From Paenibacillus doosanensis (GTDB lineage Bacteria; Bacillota; Bacilli; Paenibacillales; NBRC-103111), in assembly GCF_025060755.1 (NCBI RefSeq), contig NZ_JANYUY010000033.1:1-64000 (forward strand): DNA of 64,000 nucleotides, read 5' to 3'. Both the position numbers and the translations under genes were made by a program. This document shows positions 45,918 through 54,119 of this stretch, piece after piece. Each line of letters opens with the position of its first letter. Position 1 is the stretch's first letter. The notes beneath the pieces were generated by a model, which had not been told where the DNA came from, searched no databases, and worked only from the letters and a program-made list of their open reading frames with translations.

Positions 45918-45946
45918 AATGTATCACCGAAAAATTTAGTCGTCAA
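45918..45946 (-). promoter_or_regulatory. Promoter of the isomerase-transketolase-kinase operon
   Basis: On the minus strand TTGACG (45946-45941), 17 bp, TACATT (45923-45918), giving an untranslated leader of about 85 bases. Confidence 0.6.
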
Positions 45947-45954
45947 CCATTTAA

Positions 45955-45984
45955 TTTAGTAGTTTTTATATAAAACTAACTAAA
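45955..45984 (-). promoter_or_regulatory. 30-bp near-perfect palindrome upstream of the sugar operon
   Basis: TTTAGT (45955-45960) and ACTAAA (45979-45984) enclose AGTTTTTATATAAAACT, itself nearly palindromic. It sits about 8 bp upstream of the -35 box. A further ACTAAAT occurs in the spacer between -35 and -10, so a dimeric regulator may bind two places. Confidence 0.6.
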
Positions 45985-46135
45985 TATAGCCATAAAAGGC
46001 ATAATATCTTCTCCAAATCGAATCAACAACTATTATTTCAGATAAACAAACTAAACTTTTCAGCTATTAATTCCTATAAATCTATCAAAACCCAAAACTT
46101 CGCTAAATATCTCTCCCCGTGTGCCATCAAGAACC

Positions 46136-46302
46136 AATCCCCCAAAAGTGACGTGATGCTCTGAAGCTTATTCCGTCCGCATCCAGCCTAAGCTGGATCG
46201 GCGTCTAACCCTTCCTATGGGATCGTTCTATGGGTAGACATTCCTTTCGGGGGAGAACCCGGATTTCCACAGGATATGGCTGCGCATCATTTCCTAAGCA
46301 AC
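46136..46302 (+). repeat. 167-bp dispersed repeat, copy B
   Basis: Same orientation as copy A at 40790-40956. Potential pairings: ATCCAGC/GCTGGAT (46181-46187 with 46192-46198), GTCTAACC/GGGTAGAC (46203-46210 with 46232-46239), TGATGC/GCATCA (46154-46159 with 46284-46289) and TCCCCC/GGGGGA (46138-46143 with 46249-46254). The last two would cross as a pseudoknot. Differences between copies fall mainly outside these stems. Confidence 0.85.
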
Positions 46303-46354
46303 AAAAAAAAGACCATGGCCCCGCTTGCCTTACCGGCAGCTAAAGTCCATGATC
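46303..46354 (-). terminator. Terminator of the Dabb gene
   Basis: GATCATGG/CCATGGTC (46354-46347 with 46318-46311, one G-T) with an inner GCTGCC/GGCAAGC pairing, followed by eight T on the minus strand. It lies directly beside repeat B. Confidence 0.75.
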
Positions 46355-46369
46355 TTATGACGGCATGTC

Positions 46370-46675
46370 TTATAAAGATATGAGATCTATTTCGAGAAAT
46401 CGTAACACCTGTATGTTCCATACTTGCTCGACGTAGCGTACATGTTCGGGATGAACATTATAAGCGTCATACGCCGTCTGATCGGCAAACTCCATGGAAA
46501 ATGCATAATCGTAATCGTTTTTGCGGCTGACTTGGCGCAGCACCTCAAACTTGTTCACGTAAGGAATCGCCGATAACACGGATTCGCTTTCTTGCAGAAA
46601 CTTCTCCTTGTCTTGATCGGTTGCATGCTCTTGAAGACAAAATAAAACCTGATGCCGAATTGTATTAGGTTCCAT
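46370..46675 (-). CDS. Dabb-family (stress-responsive alpha/beta barrel) protein
   Basis: 101 residues from the ATG at 46675, which has AGGAGA 6 bases upstream; the ATG two codons earlier is too close. The single Dabb domain is clear: IRHQVLFCLQEHATDQDKEK, YVNKFEVLRQVSRKNDYDYA FSMEF and PEHVRYVEQVWNIQVLRFLE. Members form dimeric ferredoxin-like barrels; some are enzymes, most are uncharacterised. The gene stands alone with a terminator at its end. Confidence 0.85.
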   Translation of the reverse strand: MEPNTIRHQVLFCLQEHATDQDKEKFLQESESVLSAIPYVNKFEVLRQVSRKNDYDYAFSMEFADQTAYDAYNVHPEHVRYVEQVWNIQVLRFLEIDLISL

Positions 46676-46775
46676 AGCCATTCTCCTATCACCAGTTTGT
46701 AAAGCCCTCACACAAATTATAGAACAAATGGCAGGGCCATTTCCATATTTTACAGAGCCGTTGCTTCTCCGGCGA

Positions 46776-46813
46776 AAAAAAGAGACTCCGCCTCCTAAAA
46801 GAAGCCGAGTCTC
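46776..46813 (-). terminator. Terminator of ctaB
   Basis: GAGACTCCG (46782-46790) with CGAGTCTC (46806-46813), followed by a T-run of seven on the minus strand, 57 bp past the ctaB stop. Confidence 0.82.
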
Positions 46814-46869
46814 CGGCGGAACTAGCCGATCCGCATGATAAAGCGCCGCTGCGCGGAACGCAAGCCCGC

Positions 46870-47727
46870 TTACGCCCACGGCGTATTGAGGAACATAACA
46901 ATGAAGACAAGCATTAAGTAATTGACGGAAATAAGAAAATTCGTCTTGGCCCACTTCTCGTCGTCCTTAGCGGACAGACCGAGCAGCGTATGAACCAGCC
47001 ATATGACGCCCCCGAGCAGCGATACCGCCAAAAAGACGTACCCGACATAATGGTAAGTAAACAATAAAATAACCGAAGGAATCAGCAGCACGACGTACGG
47101 AATCATCTGCAGCTTGGTCCGCTTGATGCCTTTGACGACGGGCAGCAGCGGAAAGCCTGCCGCGCGGTATTCCTCCACCCGGCGGATGCCAAGCGACCAG
47201 AAATGCGGGGGCTGCCACAGAAACAGCAGCGCGAAAAGCAGCCAGGCTCCCGCATCGACCCGGCCCGTTACCGCGCAATATCCGATCACAGGCGGCATCG
47301 CTCCGGAGATTCCTCCTACCGAAGTGCTCCATGTCGAGCTGCGTTTAAGCCAGATCGTATAAATCACGATATACACGAACCATCCGAGCAGAGCAAGCCA
47401 GCCCGTAAGGGCATTGACCAGCCAAAACAGCAGCCCCACTCCGATCACGCCCAGCGCGATCCCGTATCCAAGCACAAAGCCCGGCTGCAGACGCCCTGTC
47501 GGAAGCGGACGGTTCTTCGTGCGCTCCATTCTCCGGTCCAGCTCGCGGTCCCAATAATTATTAATAACACAGGCCGACGCTATCGTCAGCGTAGAGCCTA
47601 TCAGCATCCATATTAAATGAAGCCAGTCGATGCTCCACTTCGACGCCACCCAGAAGCCGACCAGCGCGGCGAACACATTTAATCTAAGAAGCCCCGGTTT
47701 CGTTAATGCAATCATATCCTTAAGCAC
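46870..47727 (-). CDS. ctaB: Protoheme IX farnesyltransferase
   Basis: 285 residues starting at a GTG (47727) with AGGAGG 8 bases upstream. UbiA-type membrane prenyltransferase with nine hydrophobic segments; the Asp-rich motif NNYWDRELDRRMERTKNRPL is the CtaB/CyoE signature, followed by LWQPPHFWSLGIRRVEEYRA AGFPLLP. It converts heme B to heme O for aa3/bo3-type oxidases. It stands apart from other cta genes here. The upstream region holds a 14-bp direct repeat that might bind a regulator such as ResD, which is only a suggestion. Confidence 0.95.
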   Translation of the reverse strand: MLKDMIALTKPGLLRLNVFAALVGFWVASKWSIDWLHLIWMLIGSTLTIASACVINNYWDRELDRRMERTKNRPLPTGRLQPGFVLGYGIALGVIGVGLLFWLVNALTGWLALLGWFVYIVIYTIWLKRSSTWSTSVGGISGAMPPVIGYCAVTGRVDAGAWLLFALLFLWQPPHFWSLGIRRVEEYRAAGFPLLPVVKGIKRTKLQMIPYVVLLIPSVILLFTYHYVGYVFLAVSLLGGVIWLVHTLLGLSAKDDEKWAKTNFLISVNYLMLVFIVMFLNTPWA

Positions 47728-48156
47728 GAAATAATCCTCCTGATCTCTTCAAACGAGGGCCCGTAATACGCCTTTTGCCCAGTGGTATCCATCATACCTA
47801 AGAATACGACAAAAAACAATGAATGGCATTTGAACAATTTGTCCGCTCCTATTCAAGTATAGCCCACAATGCGCGGGTTTTATCACTTGAAGCCGAATTT
47901 GAACAATTTGCGTCTGCCTGCGCCATAAGTCCCAATTTGTAAAAAGTACCTTGGAAAAATGCAACATTTGCCGGGTTGCGGAGTCTAATGGTTTGTACAC
48001 TGTCGAAAAGGGGGTCATGCTGTCAAAATTTCATTTCTACTACGGTACATATAGAGAGAAAATAGCGATACGGCGTGCTGTTGAATGTGGCCATCGATAG
48101 ACTGCGATTCAGAGAATCCTTGGCGGTTCTGACGATTATTTTTTTCGAGGTGAAAG
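47728..48156. other. Divergent promoter region between ctaB and the amidase gene, with a 14-bp direct repeat
   Basis: No gene seen. ATTTGAACAATTTG occurs at 47828-47841 and again at 47897-47910, 69 bp apart in the same orientation. The region should contain promoters for ctaB (minus) and the amidase (plus). A third related stretch, CCAATTTGTAAAAAG, follows at about 47932. Confidence 0.6.
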
Positions 48157-49554
48157 ATGAAGTTGAGGCTTGTTACGACATTATTATCATTGCTGCTGAT
48201 CGCCCTTCTGCTCCCAGCCTTGGCGTTCGCGAATCCCCAGGGCTCGGACGTTGGAGTGCCTTTGTTTTTTAACGGGAAACAATTGAAGCCGGAGGTTGCT
48301 CCGCGAATTATTAAGGATGTCGCCATGGTTCCCGTCCGAATCATTGCCGAGGAATTGGGCTCTAAGGTGGAATGGAACCAGGCCGCCCAAAAGGTGACGA
48401 TATCCAAAGCGAAAACAAAAATTGAAATGATCATCGATCAGCCGGCCGCCACCGTAGACGGAGTCAAAACTTCGCTCGACGTAGCTCCCGTGCTGATTGC
48501 CGGAAACACGCTGCTGCCGGTTCGCTTCGTTGCCGAGCACATGGGCATCGACGTCGACTGGAGCGACGTGACGCGTGCCGTTTATTTGACGGAGAAGCCC
48601 GCGGACGAGACCGTTCTGCCTCCGGCGGAGCAGCCGGATACGACGGGCAAGCCTGCTACGGACGGCAAAGGCAACGTCCTGCCGGTCATTACCGGCATCG
48701 ATACGGACGCCACCCGCCTCTACCTGAAAGCGAGTTCGGGACAATTGAATCCTACGGTGTTCCCGCTGCACGATCCGGAGCGGCTTGTCATCGACATTCC
48801 GGATGCCGTTCTCGATCCGTCCTTGTACAAGGAAGCCGCTTCCAAGAGCGGCAGCACCGTTTCCAATAACGTATATGTAGCGAATGTGCGCTACTCGCAG
48901 TATAATGTGAATCCTTACTCCGTACGCGTGGTGCTCGATATGAAACAACCGGTCGATATGAGCTGGGAATCCGGGCTGAACACCGCAGCGCTGACCGGGC
49001 TGTTCCAGAAAAACAGCGGCAAGTTCAAAGTCGTGATCGACCCCGGACACGGCGATCAAGATCCCGGAGCCAAAGCGGTTAACGGCAGAACGGAGAAGGA
49101 ATTCAATCTGACGATGGGGCTTAAGGTGTACAAGCTGCTCCAGCAGGAAGAACAGATTCAGCCGTACTTGACGCGGAATGACGATACGTTCGTACCGTTG
49201 GACGGCCGCGGGAAGTTCGCAAATGATCTGGGAGCGGATTTATTCGTATCGATCCACGGCAACAGCTATCTTGCCACTTCCACCGGAACCGAAACGTATT
49301 ATTATAAATCGGACAGCGTAGATTTCGCTAATATTATGCACAAGCATCTGATTGCCGCTACGGGCTTGACGGACCGCGGCGTCCAACAGGAAGCGTTCCG
49401 CGTAGTGAAAATAACGAATATGCCGGCCGTGCTGCTCGAAGTGGGCTTCCTGTCCAATCCCGCGGATACGGCGCTGATGTTTGACGAAGCGTTCCAGGAC
49501 AAGGTAGCTGCGGCGATCGTAGCCGGCATCAAAGAGCAGCTTCACATTTCGTAA
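48157..49554 (+). CDS. N-acetylmuramoyl-L-alanine amidase with stalk and AMIN-like domains
   Basis: 465 residues. A signal peptide (about 1-25, ending ALAFA) is followed by a copper-amine-oxidase-N-terminal-like stalk domain (VPLFFNGKQLKPEVAPRIIK, MVPVRIIAEELGSKVEWNQA, LLPVRFVAEHMGIDVDWSDV), an AMIN-like beta domain at about 175-270, and a zinc amidase_3 domain from about 285. Zinc ligands and catalytic residues appear in VVIDPGHGDQDPGA, NGRTEKEFNL, ADLFVSIHGNS and AVLLEVGFLSN. It cleaves the amide between muramic acid and the stem peptide, outside the cell. Ribosome site GAGGTGAAAG. It is followed after 25 bp by the GerMN gene, a common pairing in paenibacilli for sporulation or wall turnover. 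Confidence 0.93.
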   Translation: MKLRLVTTLLSLLLIALLLPALAFANPQGSDVGVPLFFNGKQLKPEVAPRIIKDVAMVPVRIIAEELGSKVEWNQAAQKVTISKAKTKIEMIIDQPAATVDGVKTSLDVAPVLIAGNTLLPVRFVAEHMGIDVDWSDVTRAVYLTEKPADETVLPPAEQPDTTGKPATDGKGNVLPVITGIDTDATRLYLKASSGQLNPTVFPLHDPERLVIDIPDAVLDPSLYKEAASKSGSTVSNNVYVANVRYSQYNVNPYSVRVVLDMKQPVDMSWESGLNTAALTGLFQKNSGKFKVVIDPGHGDQDPGAKAVNGRTEKEFNLTMGLKVYKLLQQEEQIQPYLTRNDDTFVPLDGRGKFANDLGADLFVSIHGNSYLATSTGTETYYYKSDSVDFANIMHKHLIAATGLTDRGVQQEAFRVVKITNMPAVLLEVGFLSNPADTALMFDEAFQDKVAAAIVAGIKEQLHIS

Positions 49555-49579
49555 GGCGAGAATAAAGGTGGTGGATTCG

Positions 49580-50188
49580 ATGCAACAACATAACGTACGC
49601 GGTATATTGATCGCAAGCGCTCTCGCGCTTGCGTTAAGCGGATGCGGACAAAAACCGATGGCCGGCGGACCCGCGCAAGGCGCCGAGACTCCGGCAACCG
49701 GCAGCAGCCAGACGACTCCGCCTCCGCTTCAGACGAACAATCAAACGAATAGCCAAACCGCCGATCAGACCGGCAAGGCGAAGGAAGCCATTCATAGCAC
49801 GATCAAGGCTTACTATGGCGACGAACAGCAAACAAAGGTGGTGGAGCAGCAGGTCTCCATTAACTATCAAGAGGATAAGGACAAGTATACGGCCGCGCTG
49901 TGGACGCTGAAGAAGGCGCCTCAGAACAGCAGCCTCGTTCCTCTGGCCGCAGCGCTCGGCTTTAAGTCCGCCGTGCTGAAGGACAAGAAACTGACGGTCG
50001 ACTTAACCGTCTCCAGCGAAGGTCGGCTCGGCGCTCCGGGCGAGCTTATGCTGTTGGATGCCATTAAGAAGACGCTGTTTCAATTCCCTGAAGTGGAATC
50101 TATCGATATTCTGGTTGACGGCAAAGCGGAGGAATCGTTAATGGGCCATATGGACCTGCCGCATCCGATGACAAGAGACAGCCAATAA
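49580..50188 (+). CDS. GerMN-domain lipoprotein
   Basis: 202 residues from the ATG at 49580, 8 bases after AAAGGTGG; a GTG four codons earlier lies in that site. The signal peptide ends with the lipobox LSGCGQ. A Gln/Thr/Asn-rich spacer leads to the GerMN fold (AIHSTIKAYYGDEQQ, LWTLKKAPQNSSLVPLAAAL, LKDKKLTVDLTVSSEGRLGA PGELMLLDAIKKTLFQFPEV, SIDILVDGK). GerM-type proteins act in the mother cell during engulfment and germination. Its pairing with the amidase upstream fits a role in spore or cell wall remodelling. Confidence 0.9.
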   Translation: MQQHNVRGILIASALALALSGCGQKPMAGGPAQGAETPATGSSQTTPPPLQTNNQTNSQTADQTGKAKEAIHSTIKAYYGDEQQTKVVEQQVSINYQEDKDKYTAALWTLKKAPQNSSLVPLAAALGFKSAVLKDKKLTVDLTVSSEGRLGAPGELMLLDAIKKTLFQFPEVESIDILVDGKAEESLMGHMDLPHPMTRDSQ

Positions 50189-50271
50189 ACGGACCTTGAG
50201 AAAAGCTCCTATCCGGAGCCCTTTCCGCGATGGGCGGGTGACCCTTGCGTCTGTCCGAACGGAAGCGTAAG

Positions 50272-50306
50272 AAAAAGAGCAGTCTGCCGCGGCAGCTGCT
50301 CTTTTT
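50272..50306 (+). terminator. Terminator of the amidase-GerMN operon
   Basis: Perfect 11-bp stem AAAAAGAGCAG/CTGCTCTTTTT (50272-50282 with 50296-50306), with an inner CTGCC/GGCAG pairing and T-run included. It can serve both strands, also the convergent gene ending at 50365. Confidence 0.9.
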
Positions 50307-50364
50307 GGTTGTTGCGAGGGCCTGTTCAAGGCTTGTTATACGATTTTCCCCTTTCTTCGGAACG

Positions 50365-50664
50365 TCATCTTACAGCTTGAAGCTGAGTTTGCTTGACGGC
50401 GGAGTTAAATGCGGACCGGTGCTCCCACAAAAAAGAAATAATACTTTCCCGCTCCTCGAAAAACGATTCCTGTTCATCCAAATAATCTTCCCCGCGCCCA
50501 TGAACGCTGAAACGATCGTTCGGGTAACCCATTAAGGTCCATTGCCCCCCGCGTTTCCGGTCGGAAAACACGAAATAATGCTTCTTTCCCGCCACATCCC
50601 ATTGGGCGAAGGAACTAAAATGATTCAGCAACGTCTCGATATCGCTTTTCTTCTTAATCTGCAT
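50365..50664 (-). CDS. Hypothetical protein of 99 residues
   Basis: Starts at the ATG at 50664 behind AAAGGTGAG. The sequence is soluble and mixed alpha/beta: ETLLNHFSSFAQWDVAGKKH, FVFSDRKRGGQWTLMGYPND and DEQESFFEERESIISFLWEH. I do not recognise a domain. Codon use and a good ribosome site support a real gene, with 53 bp to the membrane protein gene upstream. Confidence 0.65.
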   Translation of the reverse strand: MQIKKKSDIETLLNHFSSFAQWDVAGKKHYFVFSDRKRGGQWTLMGYPNDRFSVHGRGEDYLDEQESFFEERESIISFLWEHRSAFNSAVKQTQLQAVR

Positions 50665-50717
50665 AGTCACTCACCTTTACATAATATAGTCTCGGATTTG
50701 CCTCGCCGCTCGGGCGT

Positions 50718-50993
50718 CTACGTCCGGCTCGCAGCGGCGCTTTCGCTCCACGGCGCCGGGCGGTGCAGCTCCTCTGCGCCGGCCGCGGCCGATGGCTGCA
50801 AAAAATCGCGGCTGCAGTCGACGTACAGAGGATAAACCGGCGGCTGCTCATCCCGTACGGCTGATTCCTTGGCTTGACCGCCTTGTTCGCCGCCGACTAT
50901 ATGCTTGCTTTTTCTTACGACATCGACCAACAATACCAGCATAAGACATATGAAAACAGCCACCAGCATGTATAACCCGAATTGTTGCGCCAT
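50718..50993 (-). CDS. Small membrane-anchored hypothetical protein
   Basis: 91 residues from the ATG at 50993 behind AGGAGGATCAATCC. One N-terminal membrane helix (LYMLVAVFICLMLVLLVDVV) and then a soluble region with KSKHIVGGEQGGQAKESAVR and a low-complexity Ala/Ser-rich tail. No family recognised. It lies 53 bp upstream of the 99-residue gene in the same direction and may form an operon with it. Confidence 0.65.
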   Translation of the reverse strand: MAQQFGLYMLVAVFICLMLVLLVDVVRKSKHIVGGEQGGQAKESAVRDEQPPVYPLYVDCSRDFLQPSAAAGAEELHRPAPWSESAAASRT

Positions 50994-51130
50994 ATGGATT
51001 GATCCTCCTATGAGTTCTTCTTTTCAATAGATTACCAACTTGCTAGTAAAAATGCGCTCGAAAACTGTTGTCATTATGTGACTATTATTGTTGTCTGCAT
51101 TTCTTCACACCAAACACACATCAAATACCC

Positions 51131-51136
51131 TATAAT
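51131..51136 (+). promoter_or_regulatory. -10 box of the small Cys/His-rich gene
   Basis: TATAAT about 35 bp upstream of the TTG start at 51172. The -35 region is not well matched. Confidence 0.5.
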
Positions 51137-51171
51137 AACAATGTCATTATTTGTCGAAAGGTGTGGATGCG

Positions 51172-51336
51172 TTGTATTTCTGCCTGCATTGCGAAAAACT
51201 TCATAGGCTTCATTATGAAAAACAAGAACTTATTTTCAAGTCGGGCTTTCGTTACATCCATTCGAATCTATACCCGGTAGGCATATGCAAGCCTCATCAT
51301 TCATGCTGCGGAAAGCCTCATCCGTGCACCGCCTGA
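51172..51336 (+). CDS. 54-residue Cys/His-rich protein, probable zinc ribbon
   Basis: Begins with TTG at 51172, 8 bases after AAAGGTG. The protein has a CLHC pair at the N-terminus and CKPHHSCC ... HPC at the C-terminus, with the central KQELIFKSGFRYIHSNLYPV in between. The paired Cys/His clusters look like a zinc-binding fold. Short proteins with this layout are common in Bacillus and Paenibacillus, but I give no family name. A terminator follows at 51383. Confidence 0.65.
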   Translation: MYFCLHCEKLHRLHYEKQELIFKSGFRYIHSNLYPVGICKPHHSCCGKPHPCTA

Positions 51337-51382
51337 CCACCCGCCTTGAACTGCACATATAACAGAAGCCGTGAACACAAAC

Positions 51383-51420
51383 AAAGCCTATGAATCGGCA
51401 TATCGCCGTTCACAGGCTTT
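51383..51420 (+). terminator. Bidirectional terminator between the Cys-rich and MFS genes
   Basis: AAAGCCTATGAA (51383-51394) pairs with TTCACAGGCTTT (51409-51420) with one mismatch and an inner CGGC/GCCG stem. TGTTGTTCTTGTTG follows on the plus strand. Confidence 0.75.
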
Positions 51421-51461
51421 TGTTGTTCTTGTTGTCTATGATTGTTATGATTGTGCGCCGC

Positions 51462-52979
51462 TTAGCCCGCCTGGGCTTTTTTGTTGGGGTTTGAACCCGA
51501 ACCTTCCAAGGCAGCCCGCGGCAGAAGCCAGGTCAAGATAAATCCGACTAGCGAGATCGCGAACAGCAAAATAAACAGATGATGCAGCCCGGCGACAAGC
51601 GTCCCTCGCAGCACGCTTTGCACCTGATCCGATAACCGGTCGGCCGTAGCCGGGTTGATCAGCTCGTTCATCTGATCGAGGGTAAGTCCGAGCGAGGCCC
51701 CTTCGCCGCCGGTCAGCACACTCGACAGCTTGGCGTTAAACCAGGTGCCGAACAAGGCTACGCCGACCGTTTGACCGAGCGTACGGAAAAACATATTCGA
51801 GGCGGTAGCCGCTCCGCGCAGCTCCCAGCCTACAGCGGACTGTACAGTGACCGTACAAATAGTAAAAGCGACGCCGAAGCCGATACCGAGCAGCGCCGTC
51901 ACCGCGTAAAAATGCAGCGTAGACGATGCTTGCCCCAAAAACAACAGCCACAGCATGCTGAGCACCAGCAAGATCATCCCGAGAAAAGTCGCCATCCGCA
52001 CGCCCGCCTTCATCATCAGCCGGCCGCAGATGAACGAGCCGATCATCCATGTAATCGACATCGGCGTAATAATAAAGCCGGATACGGTGGCCCCGAAGCC
52101 GAGCACTCCCTGCACCCACATCGGGATATAGACCATAACGCCGATTAATAACGCGCTGATCAGCAGACTGACCGTATTGGCCGCAAGTATCCCTTCCGTC
52201 TTAAACAGCTTAAGCGGGATCATCGGCTCCTTCGCCTTCGTTTCGATCCAAATGAAGACGGCTATGAGCACAGCCGATATGACGAACAAAGATACCACAA
52301 GCGGCGACGTCCACGCTCCGTCCTCCCCGCCTTTTTGCAGGGCGAACAGCAGGCCGAGCATCCCGCAGATGAAGGTCACCGCTCCCGCGTAGTCGATGCT
52401 GTGCTTTTTCTTCTCAACCCTCTCATGCAGCCCGAGCCCGATCATGACCATCGAAATAATACCGAAAGGAATATTCATGAAAAATATCCAGTTCCAGGTC
52501 ATTTGATCAACGAAAAATCCGCCGACGAGCGGTCCCGCCACACCGGCAATCGCCCACATCGTGCTGACGAGGCCGATCATTTTGGCTCTCTTCTCGACAG
52601 GATAAATATCGGCCATGATCGTAGAAGTAACCGGCATAATCGCTCCGGCGCCGATCCCTTGAATCGCCCGGAATAAGATCAGCTGCCCCATCGTATGCGC
52701 CATGCCGCATAGCGAGGAGCCTACCAGAAAAACGACTGTACCGAACATGAACACGCCCTTGCGCCCGAACAAATCGGACAGCTTGCCGAATACCGGCACC
52801 GTTACGGCCGAAAGCAGCAAATAGACGGCAAACACCCAGTTCATCAGCTCGATGCCCTGCAGCTCGCTGACAATTTTGGGCATCGCCGTGCTGACGACCG
52901 TCCCTTCGATCGCCGTCAGAAACGTGCCGACCAAAAGAGCCAGCGTTACGACTCTCGTATTCGTTTGTTTCACTTGCAA
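51462..52979 (-). CDS. MFS drug exporter of the DHA2 (14-helix) family
   Basis: 505 residues from a TTG at 52979 that has AAAGGATGG 9 bases upstream; the ATG three codons earlier touches the ribosome site. Fourteen membrane helices. DHA2 hallmarks are FLTAIEGTVVSTAMPKIVSE (motif D1), GKLSDLFGRKGVFM (motif A) and RAIQGIGAGAIMPVTS (motif B), with GVAGPLVGGFFV (motif C). It exports lipophilic drugs or other small compounds by proton antiport. No regulator is next to it. Confidence 0.92.
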   Translation of the reverse strand: MQVKQTNTRVVTLALLVGTFLTAIEGTVVSTAMPKIVSELQGIELMNWVFAVYLLLSAVTVPVFGKLSDLFGRKGVFMFGTVVFLVGSSLCGMAHTMGQLILFRAIQGIGAGAIMPVTSTIMADIYPVEKRAKMIGLVSTMWAIAGVAGPLVGGFFVDQMTWNWIFFMNIPFGIISMVMIGLGLHERVEKKKHSIDYAGAVTFICGMLGLLFALQKGGEDGAWTSPLVVSLFVISAVLIAVFIWIETKAKEPMIPLKLFKTEGILAANTVSLLISALLIGVMVYIPMWVQGVLGFGATVSGFIITPMSITWMIGSFICGRLMMKAGVRMATFLGMILLVLSMLWLLFLGQASSTLHFYAVTALLGIGFGVAFTICTVTVQSAVGWELRGAATASNMFFRTLGQTVGVALFGTWFNAKLSSVLTGGEGASLGLTLDQMNELINPATADRLSDQVQSVLRGTLVAGLHHLFILLFAISLVGFILTWLLPRAALEGSGSNPNKKAQAG

Positions 52980-53236
52980 TCCAACCATCCTTTCAGAAGC
53001 GAACCCGCTCCCGATTCAATTTGCAAACTTTTTATAACTTTATGTATATTAACATATTCCGAGTCGTTTGAGAATCGAATCTTGCATAGCGGAAGGGTGT
53101 GGAGTGCCTAGTTGTGTGTTTCGGCGCAAAAAAAAGCGAAAGCAGCGTAATATTCGCCGCCCTCGCTCAGGATCTAACCGGAAGTAATCATACTCGTTAC
53201 GTTTTTTCCAATGTTTTTCGGATTGCCCTATAACAC
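52980..53236. other. Intergenic region upstream of the MFS gene
   Basis: AT-rich stretch at 53028-53060 (minus strand GTTAATATACATAAAG) probably contains the MFS promoter, though no firm -35 was placed. No convincing coding sequence. Confidence 0.5.
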
Positions 53237-53278
53237 CGGCAGCCCCACGCCGTTATTACAACGGAATGGGACTGCCGA
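53237..53278 (-). terminator. Hairpin after the glycerophosphodiesterase gene
   Basis: CGGCAGTCCC (53278-53269) pairs with GGGGCTGCCG (53246-53237) and inner CCGTT/AACGG. No T-run follows, so it may be an mRNA 3' stabiliser or weak terminator. Confidence 0.5.
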
Positions 53279-53296
53279 CGCTTTATACAATACGTG

Positions 53297-54064
53297 CTAT
53301 TCCTGCGGTCCGAGCCGCTCCCGCAGCTGCAGCGCAGGCAGCGGGTCGTTGACCGTCATCAGCAGGGAGCCGCAGCCTAAAGCATAATGCACCTGCCGCT
53401 CCGTATCCGGGCAGTAGCACCACGGCAGTATGCCGCGCTCCTCGTATTCCCGAACCCGCTGCGGGGTCAGCAGCTTCATGCTGATGCCGACCGCCCACAT
53501 TTTGGACAAGGTGCCCTCCTCGCCCTCGATATAATTGGACATCAGCTCCCCCGGGAACCCCTGCGTCTTCAGTCCGTGCTTGTCGTACATATAAGCCAGA
53601 ACCGCAGCGTCGAAGCAGGTGAACGAGCATCTCGGCAGGAAGCCGCAGCGATCCAGCGCCGCCACCGCCGCATCGACAACGTCCGTTGCATCCGGACTCG
53701 GCTTCACCTCCACATTCAGCAGCACGTCCGGGTAGGACGACAACAGCTCGCACAGCTCCTCCAGCGTCGGAATCTTAAGCCCTTCGAAGGGCTTGCCGAA
53801 CCATCCTCCCGCATCGAGCCGCTTCAGCTCGGCCAGCGTATAATCGCTCACCTTGCCCGTACCGTCGGTAGTGCGGTCCACCGTTTCGTCGTGAATGATC
53901 ACGACGGCTTTGTCTTTGGACAATCGCAGATCGAATTCGAGCATATCGACCCCGATCTCCAGCGCCCGCCGGAACGAGAGCAGCGTATTTTCCGGGTAAG
54001 CGGACTTCCAGCCCCTATGCCCCGCTACGATGATTTCCTTTTGATGCTCAAGCCGAGTTATCAT
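53297..54064 (-). CDS. Glycerophosphodiester phosphodiesterase
   Basis: 255 residues of the cytoplasmic UgpQ type, without signal peptide. Motifs: VAGHRGWKSAYPENTLLSF (His and Glu/Asn of the active site), MLEFDLRLSKD (Glu, Asp metal ligands), VVIIHDETVDRTTDGTG (second His) and LNVEVKP. It hydrolyses glycerophosphodiesters to glycerol-3-phosphate and an alcohol. Last gene of the DeoR-controlled operon, 55 bp after the ugpB-like gene. ATG at 54064 behind GAAAGGGAAGAGG. Confidence 0.93.
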   Translation of the reverse strand: MITRLEHQKEIIVAGHRGWKSAYPENTLLSFRRALEIGVDMLEFDLRLSKDKAVVIIHDETVDRTTDGTGKVSDYTLAELKRLDAGGWFGKPFEGLKIPTLEELCELLSSYPDVLLNVEVKPSPDATDVVDAAVAALDRCGFLPRCSFTCFDAAVLAYMYDKHGLKTQGFPGELMSNYIEGEEGTLSKMWAVGISMKLLTPQRVREYEERGILPWCYCPDTERQVHYALGCGSLLMTVNDPLPALQLRERLGPQE

Positions 54065-54119
54065 GCGCCTCTTCCCTTTCTCCGATTGATTTATTTCGGG
54101 TCGGCCGGTTGCCTTCTTC

